From Rhizophagus irregularis (lineage: Eukaryota; Glomeromycota; Glomeromycetes; Glomerales; Glomeraceae), in the NCBI RefSeq assembly GCF_026210795.1, contig NC_089447.1, positions 2,854,501 through 2,918,500 of the forward strand: a DNA stretch of 64,000 nucleotides, read 5' to 3'. Under the pieces are notes generated by a model that searched no databases, was not told the origin of the DNA, and was given only the letters and a program-made list of their open reading frames with translations. The first letter of the stretch is position 1. The number at the start of each line of letters is the position of its first letter. A program made the translations under genes and the position numbers. Shown here piece after piece: positions 22,217 to 33,233 of this stretch.

Positions 22217-24405
22217 ATGATGTTTAAAAGATCAACGTCAACTCCAATAAGGCCTGTTGCTCCTGTAATAGAAGAGCCAATTGCTCGGTATCAACAACAA
22301 TTACGACCTGGACCTTTGTCATCACCAAGTATATTACCTTTTAATCTTGGATCAACTATTGCAAACCCCGTAGATGGTTCAGAATATCATTTGATCCAAC
22401 CTCTTGGTAATGGTTCATACGCCGTTGTATATATGGCGCAAGAAAAAAATACCGGCAAATTTTACGCTCTTAAATGTTTATCAAAGGCTAATTTATCAGA
22501 TTATCATTTAGAGATACAACATAATGAGGTAAAATATTTCATCATTGTTTATACAATTATACAATTTTGAAATATTTTAATTTTTAATAAAATAAATTGT
22601 AATTTTAGGTACGTATTCACGAGCGACTGTCACATCCTAATATAGTGAAGCTTGATCATTATTTCGAAACACCTGATTGGCTCTTCCTTGTACTTGAATA
22701 TTGTGAAGGTCAAGATTTATATTATTGGCTAACACAAAATAATGATGCCAAAGATCCAATTACTGGTAAACTGTTGTCGGAAAAAGAACGTATGGCAATG
22801 GTGAAGGATGTCTTTCTACAAATATTAGATGCGGTTGGTTATTGTCATAAAAAAGGTGTGGCTCATAGAGATTTAAAACCCGAGAATTTTATTGTCATGA
22901 TCAAGAATGATAGTGAATTTAAAGGCATTCAAGTTAAGCTAACGGATTTCGGTTTAGCTACTGATGAAGAAGAGTCAGTTGATTTTGATTGTGGATCTAA
23001 GCCTTATATGAGTTATGGTTAGTTGAGATATTTATATATTTATATATATATTTTTATATAGAAAAAAGGTTAATATTTAACTAAATTGAATTTAAATTTA
23101 TTAGAATGTCGAAATTCTACAAATGGTACATATAATCCACGCCTAGCTGATATATGGTCATTAGGAATCATATTACTTAACATGTTATATCATCGTTCAC
23201 CATGGGCTGATCCTAACCCTGAAGAATGTAAAGCATTCACTATGTTTCAACTCGACAAGTCCAACTTCTTGATGGATAAGTTTTTAACCATGCCAAGAAA
23301 TGTCGCTCGATTTTTTGCTTTTCGCGTGTTTTGTAACGCAGAAGAGGGTCGAATTAGTATCAAAGAATGGAGGAATTGGCTCGATAAATTTGTAGAGAGA
23401 ATATCAGATGATAATATCGAACTTGATGATGTGTTTGATGATATGTCTCAAGGATTTACTAGTTCATTATCATCAATTTCAAAAGAGAGTACTTCCTTTT
23501 CTCAGAGACAACGTGGACATGATCGTCAACAATCATGGTCAGATGTGGTTGGAGAATTTGAAAGTGAAATGACTAATAATCGTTACTCATCTAAAAAAAC
23601 TTCACAAAATGTTAACCCGGTTGAAGCTAATGTAAAACTCACTAAGAAAGATAGAGATGATGAAAGTCAAGTAGAAAGTGCCAATAATAGTGACGCCGAT
23701 TCTGGTTTTGGTACAGATGAAGAAGTTAATAATAATATTATAAAGAGACTTAAAGAACATGGAGGAGCGATGAGCGGAAGTTCAAATCCTATATCTGTAT
23801 CTCCACCAAAAATTATCTATTGTAAACCTAAACCGTGGGGCGATTATAGATCTCGCGGACATCAACGAGAAAATTCAATAGAAAATGGTTCAACGATTTC
23901 TAATACAACAAATAATAACCATTGGACTTCTTATAATCAACGTCGTGAGCGCTTGGAACAAAGACGTAAAGAAAAACAGGAACAGACATTAAATTCTTTG
24001 GGAGCTTACAGACGTCGTGGATCATTGAGTACAGATGTTAATGACTCTAATCGTCCCTCTATTGATAATGTTACTCCTCGTAGAAGACCTCAGCGGCCTT
24101 CAAATCTGGGTCAAGAAAGTATTTATACTGCTCCTCAAAGAAGAAATGTACAAACATCTAGATCACCACCTCGTAAGCAATCGATTAATGATCTTCCTTT
24201 TACCCCTTCCCCTCCTCCTACATCTTCTAATTCTACTGAAACGATTGATACATCAAAACAACGTTCTTTGAGGTCTTATGATAAAACTCCAAAAAAAGTT
24301 GGAAAGTCCACCAAGAATCATTTGGGTAAAATGTTAGCAGGAGTAGTTATGTTTAATCGTGGTGTTAAAGTTGGCGGACAAATTGTCAATGAAAATGATG
24401 AATAA
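22217..24405 (+). CDS. Ran1/Ksp1/Sks1-like serine/threonine protein kinase
   Basis: Three exons (22217-22528, 22609-23017, 23105-24405) join in phase to 673 aa. The kinase domain spans about residues 54-310. It has a glycine loop LGNGSYAVVY, catalytic Lys in YALKCLSK, LFLVLEYCEGQDLYYWL, HRDLKPENF, LTDFGLAT and an activation segment ending CGSKPYMSYECRN, then DIWSLGIILLNMLYHRSPW. The CGSKPYMS-x-EC activation segment is typical of the fungal Ran1/Ksp1/Sks1/Vhs1 group, which links nutrient state to growth, meiosis and autophagy. All catalytic residues are present. The about 360-residue tail is Ser/Arg/Asn-rich and disordered with many potential phosphosites, and ends in a conserved-looking basic KNHLGKMLAGVVMFNRGVKV motif. 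The exon 2/3 junction rebuilds the SYEC motif, supporting the splice model. The very long upstream region suggests extensive transcriptional control. Confidence 0.88.
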
Positions 24406-25264
24406 TGAACAATTTGAACTTTTTACCTATTGTGCTTTTTCATTGGATCTGATTATTTTTTTTTTTTTTTTTAAGAATTATTTAAAAACGACATTGTATA
24501 TAGTCCTTGGATTTTCTGATTGTTTCTTCACATATTATTAAAAGACCATTGAAATCATACTTTTACATATTAATGTTGGTAGATTCTTACTTGATGAAAA
24601 TAAAAATCTGCTTTGACATTAATATGTCCAGGTTTTTTAGGTTTCTTAGGTTTCATTTGTTATATTTTTTTTTCCTTTTCCTTTATTTTTCAGATAGTAG
24701 ATAAAACATTTTTTTCTTTCATTAGTTGTCCAAAAAGTGCTTTAAAAAAAAAAATTAGCAAAATTAAAAAAAAAAATTATACATATACTTTATGTTTGCT
24801 TTGTTCAGTTAAATTATATTAAAAAAAAAAATGACTCAAAATTTTAATCTATTTATACATAATTTATTGTGTTCCTACTTTCTAATATATTTCTAGTGTA
24901 AAAAGGAAAAAAAAAGGTACTGGATACCAAAAAAAAAAAAAAACCAACAAAAAAAAGCGAATTTCTTTTCTTTGAATAAATGTTGAACATATGAAATATT
25001 ATATTCAAATATATATATATTAATATTATATATTTTGACCTTTATAATAGGGAGATTTTTTTTTTTCTCGTAAAAGATGTTATAAAATGTTATAAATTAA
25101 TGATTAATAATGATTAATCTTAAATTTTAACCTTAATACAAGATCTAAAAATTTGACATCACGTGATATATGATAATAATGTCACTGTGCTACCATAATA
25201 TCACTTTTATTTTGATGTCGTTGATGTCTACAAAAAAAAAGAAAAGAAATTGCGTTTTATTATT
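24406..25264. other. kinase-DDX59 intergenic region
   Basis: AT-rich spacer with homopolymers; a TCACGTGA site lies at 25159-25166. Short ORFs here have no protein-like composition. Confidence 0.5.
25159..25166. promoter_or_regulatory. TCACGTGA palindrome upstream of the DDX59-like gene
   Basis: Perfect palindrome with a CACGTG core, about 100 bp upstream of the start codon at 25265. Confidence 0.45.
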
Positions 25265-27628
25265 ATGTTTGTTCCTCGAGCTGTTAAAAGACCTGGGCCA
25301 ATTTCTATAAATCGGAATAAAAAACCAAAAACGGTAATTTCGTCTTCGGAAGTTCCTTCAACAACTTCCACTTCTTCGATTTCTAAAAAGGACACAGAAG
25401 AAAATTTAAATATCAGTAATCAAGTAACTGAAAAATTGGACCTCGACAAGCAAAGCAATATTACTGTAGATTTAAAAACTAAACATATAAATCACGACAA
25501 AAAAGACAAGATAACGACATGTATAGATTTAATGGCCAATGATAAACAAAACGAACCAGGCCTGAAACTTATAAATGAGCAAAATCGGCTTACAGCTCAA
25601 CAAATAATTTCAGCAGAAGTTGATTGGCACATGGAAGATAACTCTGAACAAAATGTAGTCCAACAGAATGTAATTCAACAGAATGTAGTCCAACAGAATG
25701 TAATTCAACAGAATGTAAACCAACAGAATGTCGTCGAACAGAATGTAGTCGAACAGAATGTAGTCGAACAGAATGTATTCGAACAGAATGTTGTCGAACA
25801 GAGTGTAGTCGAACAGAATGTATTCGAACAGAATGTAGTCGAACAGAATGTCGTCGAACAGAATGTTGTCGTACATCAAGAAATCAAGAATCAATTAGAA
25901 AAAGTGCCTGAAGTGGATGCACAAGATTCAGGTTCACAAGAAGAAGAACCGGTGAAAGAGTATAATTATCAACAACGAGTAGCTTCTTCTGGAGAACCAA
26001 TTTGCGTGATATGTGGAAAATATGGCGAATATATTTGTGATCAAACAGAACATGATGTTTGTAGTTTGGAATGTAAGAAAATAGATATTGGACGTGTAAA
26101 AAGGACATATTCTAAAATTACAGTACAAACACCAATTTCAGATTCATTTCATGTGAATCTTACAGGCTATATACCAGATGCAATTATAGGTTCTTTGGCA
26201 GATATTCAAGTACAATCAATTTTAACAAGAAATCGAATTAGTGTTCAAGGAAAAAATATTCCTAGACCAATATTAAGTTTTACGCAATGTAAGTTACCAA
26301 CGAAAATGATGGAAAATTTACAAACAGAGGGGTATACACAACCGACATCAATTCAAATGCAAGCAATTCCTACGGCATTAGTCGGACGTGATATATTAGC
26401 AAGTGGACAAACTGGATCAGGAAAAACTGCAAGTTTTTTAATTCCAATAATTTCACATTGTCATTCGTTATCACAATGTTATGAAGGAAAAAATGGTCCT
26501 TATGCAATTATACTTGCACCAACAAGAGAACTTTGTTCTCAAATTGAAAATTTAGCAAAAAGTTTAATTAAAGGATTATTGAATATGAAGACTGCATTAT
26601 TAGTTGGAGGTTTGCCTATGCCAAATCAAGTTCATCGATTAAAACAAGGAATACAAATTGCATTTGCAACACCGGGAAGGCTTATCGATATATTGAATCA
26701 ACATAATAAAGAACTATCGATGAATAATATTCATATGTTTGTACTAGATGAAGTTGACATGATGTTTAAAATGGGATTTGAGAATCAGGTTAAAGAAATT
26801 ATAAATAAATTACCTTTACCAGCTACAAGTTTACAGCGTCAAACTCTGATGTTTTCTGCCACGATTCCGGAAAATATTGAAAAACTCGCAAAATCTTTAC
26901 TTAAAGATTATATTAGAATTATCGTAGGAGTTCAACAATATAAAAATGAAAATTTAGATAGTTCACTTTCGAATTTCATTCCGAATATTCCTGTTAAACA
27001 GACTATTCTTTGGGTGGAAAATAAGTCTAAAAAGAAACAATTATTTTCACTCTTGAATGATCCGAAATATTATAAACCACCTATAGTTATATTTGTAGAA
27101 TCCAAGCTGGGAGCAGATTTATTATCGCAAGCTATTGAAAAGAAATGCAACGCAAGAAGTGTAAGTATACATGGTGACAAATCACAAGAAGAAAGGATGA
27201 TGATTTTGCAATCATTTCTTAATGGAGAATATGAGATTATAGTATCGACAGGAGTGTTAAGTAGAGGATTAAATTTTCCTAATGTTGAAATGGTAATAAA
27301 TTTTGATATGGCTACATCTGTCGATGAATATATTCATCAAGTTGGAAGAGCTGCTGGAAATGACAGTCTTAGAAACTCTGAACTTTCTTCTGGTTGGAGT
27401 ATCACATTCATTAATGAGGTATGTTCATTTGAGCTAACATAATGGGATTATATAATAAATAATTAAAAATTTTTCTTTTTCTTTAAGGACCACAAACATC
27501 TGTTTAAAAAATTTGTTAGTATGTTAAAAGCACAACCAGCCGGAAGGGTGACACCATTACCAACAAAATTACTTGGACATGGATACACGTTATATGGAAA
27601 TAACAAGTCATTGTCATCTAGAAAATGA
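25265..27628 (+). CDS. DDX59: DDX59-like DEAD-box RNA helicase with HIT-type zinc finger
   Basis: Two exons (25265-27418 and 27488-27628) join in phase 0 to 764 aa. The start at 25265 is chosen over 25250 because MFVPR matches the N terminus of animal DDX59. After a disordered region and a 15-unit pentapeptide array comes a zf-HIT finger (ICVICGKYGEYICDQTEHDV then CSLEC). The RecA core has the Q-motif, GQTGSGKT, PTRELCSQ, TPGR, DEVD in place of DEAD, SAT, and VSTGVLSRGLNFPNVEMVIN. Motif VI reads HQVGRAAGND rather than the usual H-R-x-G-R-x-G-R, so its last arginine is missing. The second exon supplies the expected C-terminal end. Vertebrate DDX59 is a nuclear RNA helicase linked to ciliopathy; a role in this organism is unknown. 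Confidence 0.9.
25646..25870 (+). repeat. 15-bp tandem repeat, 15 copies, encoding (E/Q)QNV(V/I/F/N)
   Basis: Units such as 'gaacagaatgtagtc' and 'caacagaatgtaatt' repeat fifteen times in frame. The first part uses CAA (Gln) and the later part GAA (Glu) at position one, suggesting two expansion phases. Confidence 0.92.
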
Positions 27629-27842
27629 AGATATATCCTTTTATGTATATGATTTGTAGTCATGATTGTTATAAGTTACTGTAACATTGTTATCTGTATC
27701 ATCATTTATTGTAATTTTTTTTTTAGAGTATAGGTGTTGTCGAATAAAATTAATAAATAAGGAGATTATATAATATATATATAATTTTTTTTATTTAAAT
27801 TTACGTATCAATTTCAGAATAATAATTCTTCCCATAAATCAT

Positions 27843-30800
27843 TTAATCTTGAATTGGATCAATGAGTATATCTTTTTTACCACCACCAGCAACTAATTTA
27901 ATTTTAGTATGTAAATTAAAAGGGTTACCATCGTAAGCGACAAAATTAGCAATATTACCTACATGTAAACCCTGTTTGTTTAATTTATTTCTATTTAAAT
28001 TGAAAAATTTTTCTAAGTTCCAAGAAACTAAAGCAACAGCATCTTTTTCAGATAAAGCTCCCTTTGAATTATGAAGAATCCAACCAGCATCCCAAGCTAA
28101 ATTTCTTGTCCAAGCAGTGTTGGAAACACCAAGAGCAATTTTAACTTTATGTTTTACAAGTATTTCTGCACCAGTAATATTTGTTAAAGGAGAACCTGTC
28201 AAAACATTTTTAGCAGTCCATAAGTCCGGTACAGGTCTTGAAGGTCTTAATACGACTGAAATATTATATTGTGATAATTGTTCAGCTAATAAATGAGCTT
28301 CTGCACCCCCAATTATAATAATTTGTAAATCGCCCCCATGAACAGATATTTGTTTTTTCAAATTAATTAAGGATGCGATTTCATCTTTAGAGTGAGTATG
28401 AACTGCTAATGGAACTAATCCTTTCGCAACCTTATTATAAATGTTTCTTAATGGGGATTTAAATAAAGCATGAATTAATATCCTACGCAATAACCCAATT
28501 TGACTTGATACCGATGGTATATAATCTAAATATTAGAATTATGATTAATATCAAATTTTTTTTAAATATTTAAATATAAAAATTATTATAATTACCATTT
28601 TTGTAAGGAGTACCAATTCTTACATGTAGAGCAGCTTCTTTTTCAATTATAGTCTCATCACTATCAATAACGGTTTGAGAACCAGTTTTAAAAGCAACAG
28701 AAATACCACTTATTACAGCTGATGATAATGGAGCCGTAATAGAAGTAAGCACACCAGCTTTATAAGCAACATTTAAATGTTTACTATCAAGTTTTAGTCC
28801 ATCTATAGCTTTTATTACTCTATGTTCACTGTCTAGATCAACTATAATTGGAGCAAATCCATCTGTCGTTATCGCTTCTTGATCAATTTCAACTAATCCT
28901 AATGGTGTACCAACCGCAATCATTCCTGGAAGTATATATCCTCCATTTAAGTCAATAACTTCCGGTGAATTACTTGTAACGATATCAATAGTATTTGTGC
29001 AATTGGTGCCAATGCACTCTACCAAACCATCTTTAACTATTATGCTAATATTTTTACCATTTAACGATGAATTAGATTCAATAATAGTATCTTCATCTAT
29101 AAAGACTTTTCCAATATTCTTTATAATAACGGATGATGCTGTTCTTTCCTTTGTATTATCTGTATTTTCATTATTAACATTCTTCATAGAAGAATGATTC
29201 TTTTTAGTAGAATTTGTAAGAACAGAAACAGGCGTATCAAATTGGGGAATACCGTCGATATAAACTTCTAATGGAGTAGCCCCCAAATCAAGTGGATGAG
29301 AATCCCACAAAACAATATCAGCATCATAACCAACTGTAATTTGTCCAATACGATGATTTAATCCAATTGCATTAGCTGGTACTGAGGTAACTGATGCTAT
29401 AGCTAATTTCTCATCAAGTCCATAATGATGTGCTTTTGCTGCCTCAAATGCTAAATATTGTGCATTTGTTACTGGATGATCTGACTTTATTGCTACAGGT
29501 ATACCAGCGTCTGCTAATATTTTCGGTGAACGCGTACTTGCTTGAAATGCTTCTTTTTTATATCCCCATAAATCTGAAAATGTTGCTATGGTAATCTGCG
29601 AACTTGCTCTTTTTATTACGTCTGTGATACGATATGCATCTAATGCATGGTGAAATGCTGTTATTGTAAAATTAAATTCTAATGAATGTCTTATCATAGT
29701 TTCGATATCAAACGTCTAAAATCAAAAAGGGAACAAGTTTTTTTAGCAACTTCACACAATATTTACACGATAAAAAAAAAGTTCACACATAAATCACCTC
29801 ATAGCAATGAATATTTAATCTAGCATCGCCTCTAAATAAAGCAATTAGACTGTCATATTGTAAATCTTCGGGAAATGGGCTACTTAATTGTTCAATAGAA
29901 GATAATCTACTAGCAAAATCGCACCAATCATTTTGTTTTCTAAAAAGATTTTTTGCTTCTTCAAATTTTTTTCTAAACAACCATGCTTCTCCAAGACGTG
30001 TAGTTGGCATGCGATTTTGATACCAGTAAACTTTCTTTGGATTTTCTCCACATGCCATTTTTAACCATCTCCATTCCTTTTCTTCTTCAGGATTAATACC
30101 ATAATTTATTCCCATATCTTCTACTGATAATGTTGAAACTGGTCGCATTTTTATTACATATCCCTCTCCTCCCATTAAATTTCCACTTCCTGGTAATATT
30201 AATGATGTTGTTATTCCCCCTGATGATATTATTCTAATTGCTATCATACCACATGAAAAAAGTTAATAATATGAATGTTGTTTTAGATAAAGAAAAAAAC
30301 ACTATTAAAGAAATTTTACCAGGGTCACTTGGATTTATCGCATCCTTTGCACGAACCTATTAAATAAAAAATTCTGATCAATTTTGTTTTTGGTTTTTTT
30401 TTTAAAAAAAAAGAAAAATAATTTAATTTAAAAAAGGAAATGATTTAATTTAATTTAATACTAACGAATGGTGTAAGTGGATCTGTTTCTTCGTTAACAT
30501 CACTTGTACCTCTTAAATCTGGCCATGAGAACACTCCTGCATGACTAAAATATTTTTTAAAAAAAATTGTTTTTTTAGAAAAAATATTTTAAATAAATTA
30601 TATAATACCTGTGCATATCAATTAACCCGGGAGTAACAAATTTTTTCTTTAAATCAATAATGACAGTATCATCAGTTACATTAATCCTTCTCTTCTCATC
30701 ATAATCTCCTTCAAACTTAGCAATGTTACTAATGATACCATCTTTTAATAATAGATCACCGATAAAATCTCCACCAATGCCATCCAATATTCTAGCATTT

Positions 30801-31120
30801 TTTAGTAAAACATTTTTAGTTCCAGGAACAAATCTAGGATTTGTTTTCCTATTCTGGATATGATTGTTATCGGGTTTAATCCTTTTTATTTCTTCACATT
30901 TTGATATCCCATATTTATATGTTTCGTATGATATACCACTTGAATATTGTGTAGATTTATATGAAAACGAAGTATAATGAACATTATATATTGTATACAA
31001 TAAATTAAATATTACCAATGCTAAAAAAATGGTAGAATATTTTTTCAGATTTGGTATTTTTTTATTAAAATCATTTTTAACTTGTTGGTTAACATTATTA
31101 TCATTATTATATTTTGTCAT
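27843..31120 (-). CDS. membrane-anchored two-module amidohydrolase (imidazolonepropionase-like)
   Basis: Six exons (31120-30609, 30544-30466, 30356-30320, 30240-29798, 29715-28596, 28525-27843) join in phase to 957 aa. A single hydrophobic segment near residues 25-45 follows a basic N terminus, so a type II membrane anchor is likely. The start at 31120 is preferred to 31186, because the extra 22 residues are poly-Lys/Phe encoded by homopolymers. The first amidohydrolase module has KNVLLKNARILDGIG, VTPGLIDMHSH (metal-binding H-x-H restored across an intron), ITAFHHALDAY, IKSDHPVTNAQYLAFEAAKA and GYDADIVLWDSHPLDLG. The second half repeats the fold (DLNGGYILPGMI, NIANFVAYDGNPFNL) but has GTPLG where the H-x-H should be. 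Large two-module amidohydrolases of this kind occur in fungi; the substrate is not known. High confidence in family, low in reaction. Confidence 0.85.
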
Positions 31121-31905
31121 TATCCCAGATTTTTTTTTTTTTAAAAAAAAACGAAAGGATATTTTTTTTTTTTCATCTTGATTCAACCTTAATTACAAAG
31201 TCTGTACCCCATATACAGTAGATATGATGTATAGATGATCAACATATCTGATATGCATTTATTTTAATCTTTGATCTTTTTATTAATATTTTGTAAATTA
31301 TAGCGATCCACAATTTATATGAATTATTAATGCAAGTAGTTAATAATAATAATTAATAAAGAAAATACCACTATATATTGATAGCATTTTTAAATAATTG
31401 TCTGGAGCAAAGCGAAGGATTGATTACAGGATATAATCAAACAATTGATCTATTTCTTACGATCTTGGTGAAAAACGATCAACAAGTAATAATTACGGAT
31501 ACATCGACAAGAAGCTGAAAAAAAAAAGAATCCGCGAACCACGAAAGATCAGTCACTTTTTAATATTACTAATATTACTACGGAAAACCGTTATGAGTCC
31601 AGAGCGATAAAATTTGTATCTTGTTTATTTACGTATCACAAATTTTATTCTATTTTTATCTTGTTTATATTTAAAAAAACGCGTTTAACTAGATAAACAT
31701 TTTTTTTGTTTATCGAATTTTCAGTGACGCGACGCGTGCGGACAAACGTCTTCGCCACGTGATCCAATATGTGATAAACATATATATAGTCGTGTAAAAA
31801 CATTATGAACACTAGTGTCCTGCTTGACATAAAATAAAATAAACATTATGAACACTAACATTATGAACACTAGTCTTGACATAAAATAAATAAACATTAT
31901 GAACA
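31121..31905. other. intergenic region upstream of the amidohydrolase, with tandem repeats at its end
   Basis: No gene seen. The segment near 31720-31760 is CpG-rich ('gtgacgcgacgcgtgcgg') with a CACGTGA core at 31757. From about 31797 tandem repeats begin. Confidence 0.45.
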
Positions 31906-31945
31906 CTAGTCTTGAAATAAATAAACATTATGAACACTAGTTTTT
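31797..31945. repeat. imperfect tandem repeat around 'aaacattatgaacactagt'
   Basis: Five copies of a 'acattatgaacacta' core separated by 'gtcttgacataaaataaata'-like spacers of varying length. The array replaces the expected 3' end of the SRPBCC gene. Confidence 0.85.
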
Positions 31946-32605
31946 TCAGTAACGGTAACTCTTGTAGAGTTTCCGCTTATTTCTTCAAGTTCAATCGTCC
32001 AACTGCCGCTAAAATGAACACCTTCCTCGCGACAATCTAATTAACAAATATAAAAAAAAATAGTTCGAGTTAATGAAAAATATAAAAGATCGAACAAAAT
32101 TACAACAGTACCTCTCTTCTTCCTAACGCTCTACAATACGAAACTTTATGTTGCCGAGTGGTGTGAATTCCCTAAACCACTCGAAACCATCGGGTGGAAT
32201 ATGTCCTGGTGGGTTAATTTCAACTTTTATAACGTTGGATCTCCATTGTGGGTAAGCTCCAAATTTTACTAGTGTATTCCAAATTTTATTCTGCGGCTGA
32301 GAATATTCCGCGGTTCGGCTACACACACGGTCTTTAGGTATCAGAAAAATGCCTAAAATATTACAAGAGTAACTACTCTCGTAAGAAAGAATAGTTTGTT
32401 CTAAAGAGATAGATAAAGTGTCGGAAAGACAACTTGTTAAAGTAGTTGGAAAATCTGACAGTGAAAACATTTGCCTAAAATAATTACAAGAGTAACTACT
32501 CTCGTAAGGAACAAAAGAATAGTTGGTTCTAAAGTATGTATTTATACTGGGGGGGAGGAAAAATGTCAGCAAGACAACTTACTAAAGTAGACAGTGAAAA
32601 CATTT
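31906..32605 (-). pseudogene. broken SRPBCC (START-like) domain gene
   Basis: The minus-strand exon at about 32355-32123 encodes a typical SRPBCC start: YSQPQNKIWNTLVKFGAYPQ followed by WRSNVIKVEINPPG, then FEWFREFTPLGNIKFRIVER. It then meets an in-frame TAG. The next exon, 32036-31906 after a TTAG acceptor, carries the next strands (HFSGSWTIELEEISGNSTRV then TVTEKT) and runs into the tandem-repeat array, with a stop at 31906-31908 in place of the usual C-terminal helix. The phase between the two exons is also off by one, so a single extra base near the TAG explains both faults. The 5' part is duplicated (see repeat entry). SRPBCC proteins bind hydrophobic ligands; this copy is probably non-functional. 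Confidence 0.75.
32350..32605 (-). repeat. tandem duplication of the SRPBCC gene's 5' end (~120-133 bp units)
   Basis: Two direct copies, about 32350-32471 and 32473-32605. Each contains the block 'acaagagtaactactctcgtaag', a 'ttctaaag' segment and 'agacagtgaaaacattt', which encodes an ATG-TTT-TCA-CTG start on the minus strand. The outer copy keeps a strong GTAAGT donor; the inner copy has lost it. Confidence 0.85.
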
Positions 32606-33233
32606 TGTACGTGTAAACAAAAAAAAAAAAATTGTCTTAAAAACATAAAGGATATGACGTAATGTAATAAATTATACATTATCATAACACTAGTAAATTA
32701 CTTCTATGTATATTTTTAAATCTGTAATATAAAATTTAATATTAGTTATTCTTTATTTTATAAATTAAACAAAATTTACAATATAAAGACTTGAAACCGT
32801 GACCGTGACCTTTTATCGGTTTTAAGAAATGAATTGTTCAAAATATATTATTCTATGTAAGTGATTTTATGTGATTCAATTCATTTAAGATAAAGCAAAT
32901 AAATATTCCGCTCATGAAAGTATAAATACTTTATTAGTTGGATAATTTAAAATAATTATCGTAATATAGTTGGATTAAGTATATTGCAAATTTTTAACCA
33001 TTCAGCGGTATGATATCAATTTACAAAATGCCTGTTCACATGACCATTAACCAAAACTATTTATGTAAAAGAACAGGGATTACATGAAAAGGAAAATATA
33101 TTTAAAAAGAAAAATAAATTACAAGCTAGTAAAATTAATATATCCATTATTGGTTATATTAAATAAAGATGTTAAACAATTAAAGAGAAAAAATACACAA
33201 ACTAATTAAGAGTCAGTTGTAATTCGTTTTTTT
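32606..33233. other. intergenic region downstream of XRN1
   Basis: AT-rich, no gene seen; holds the XRN1 3' region. Confidence 0.5.

Noticed and set aside
25610-25894. Minus-strand ORF with repeated FDYILFDYIL peptides
   Set aside because: Antisense of the 15-bp repeat in the DDX59-like gene; periodic repeats stay open in several frames.
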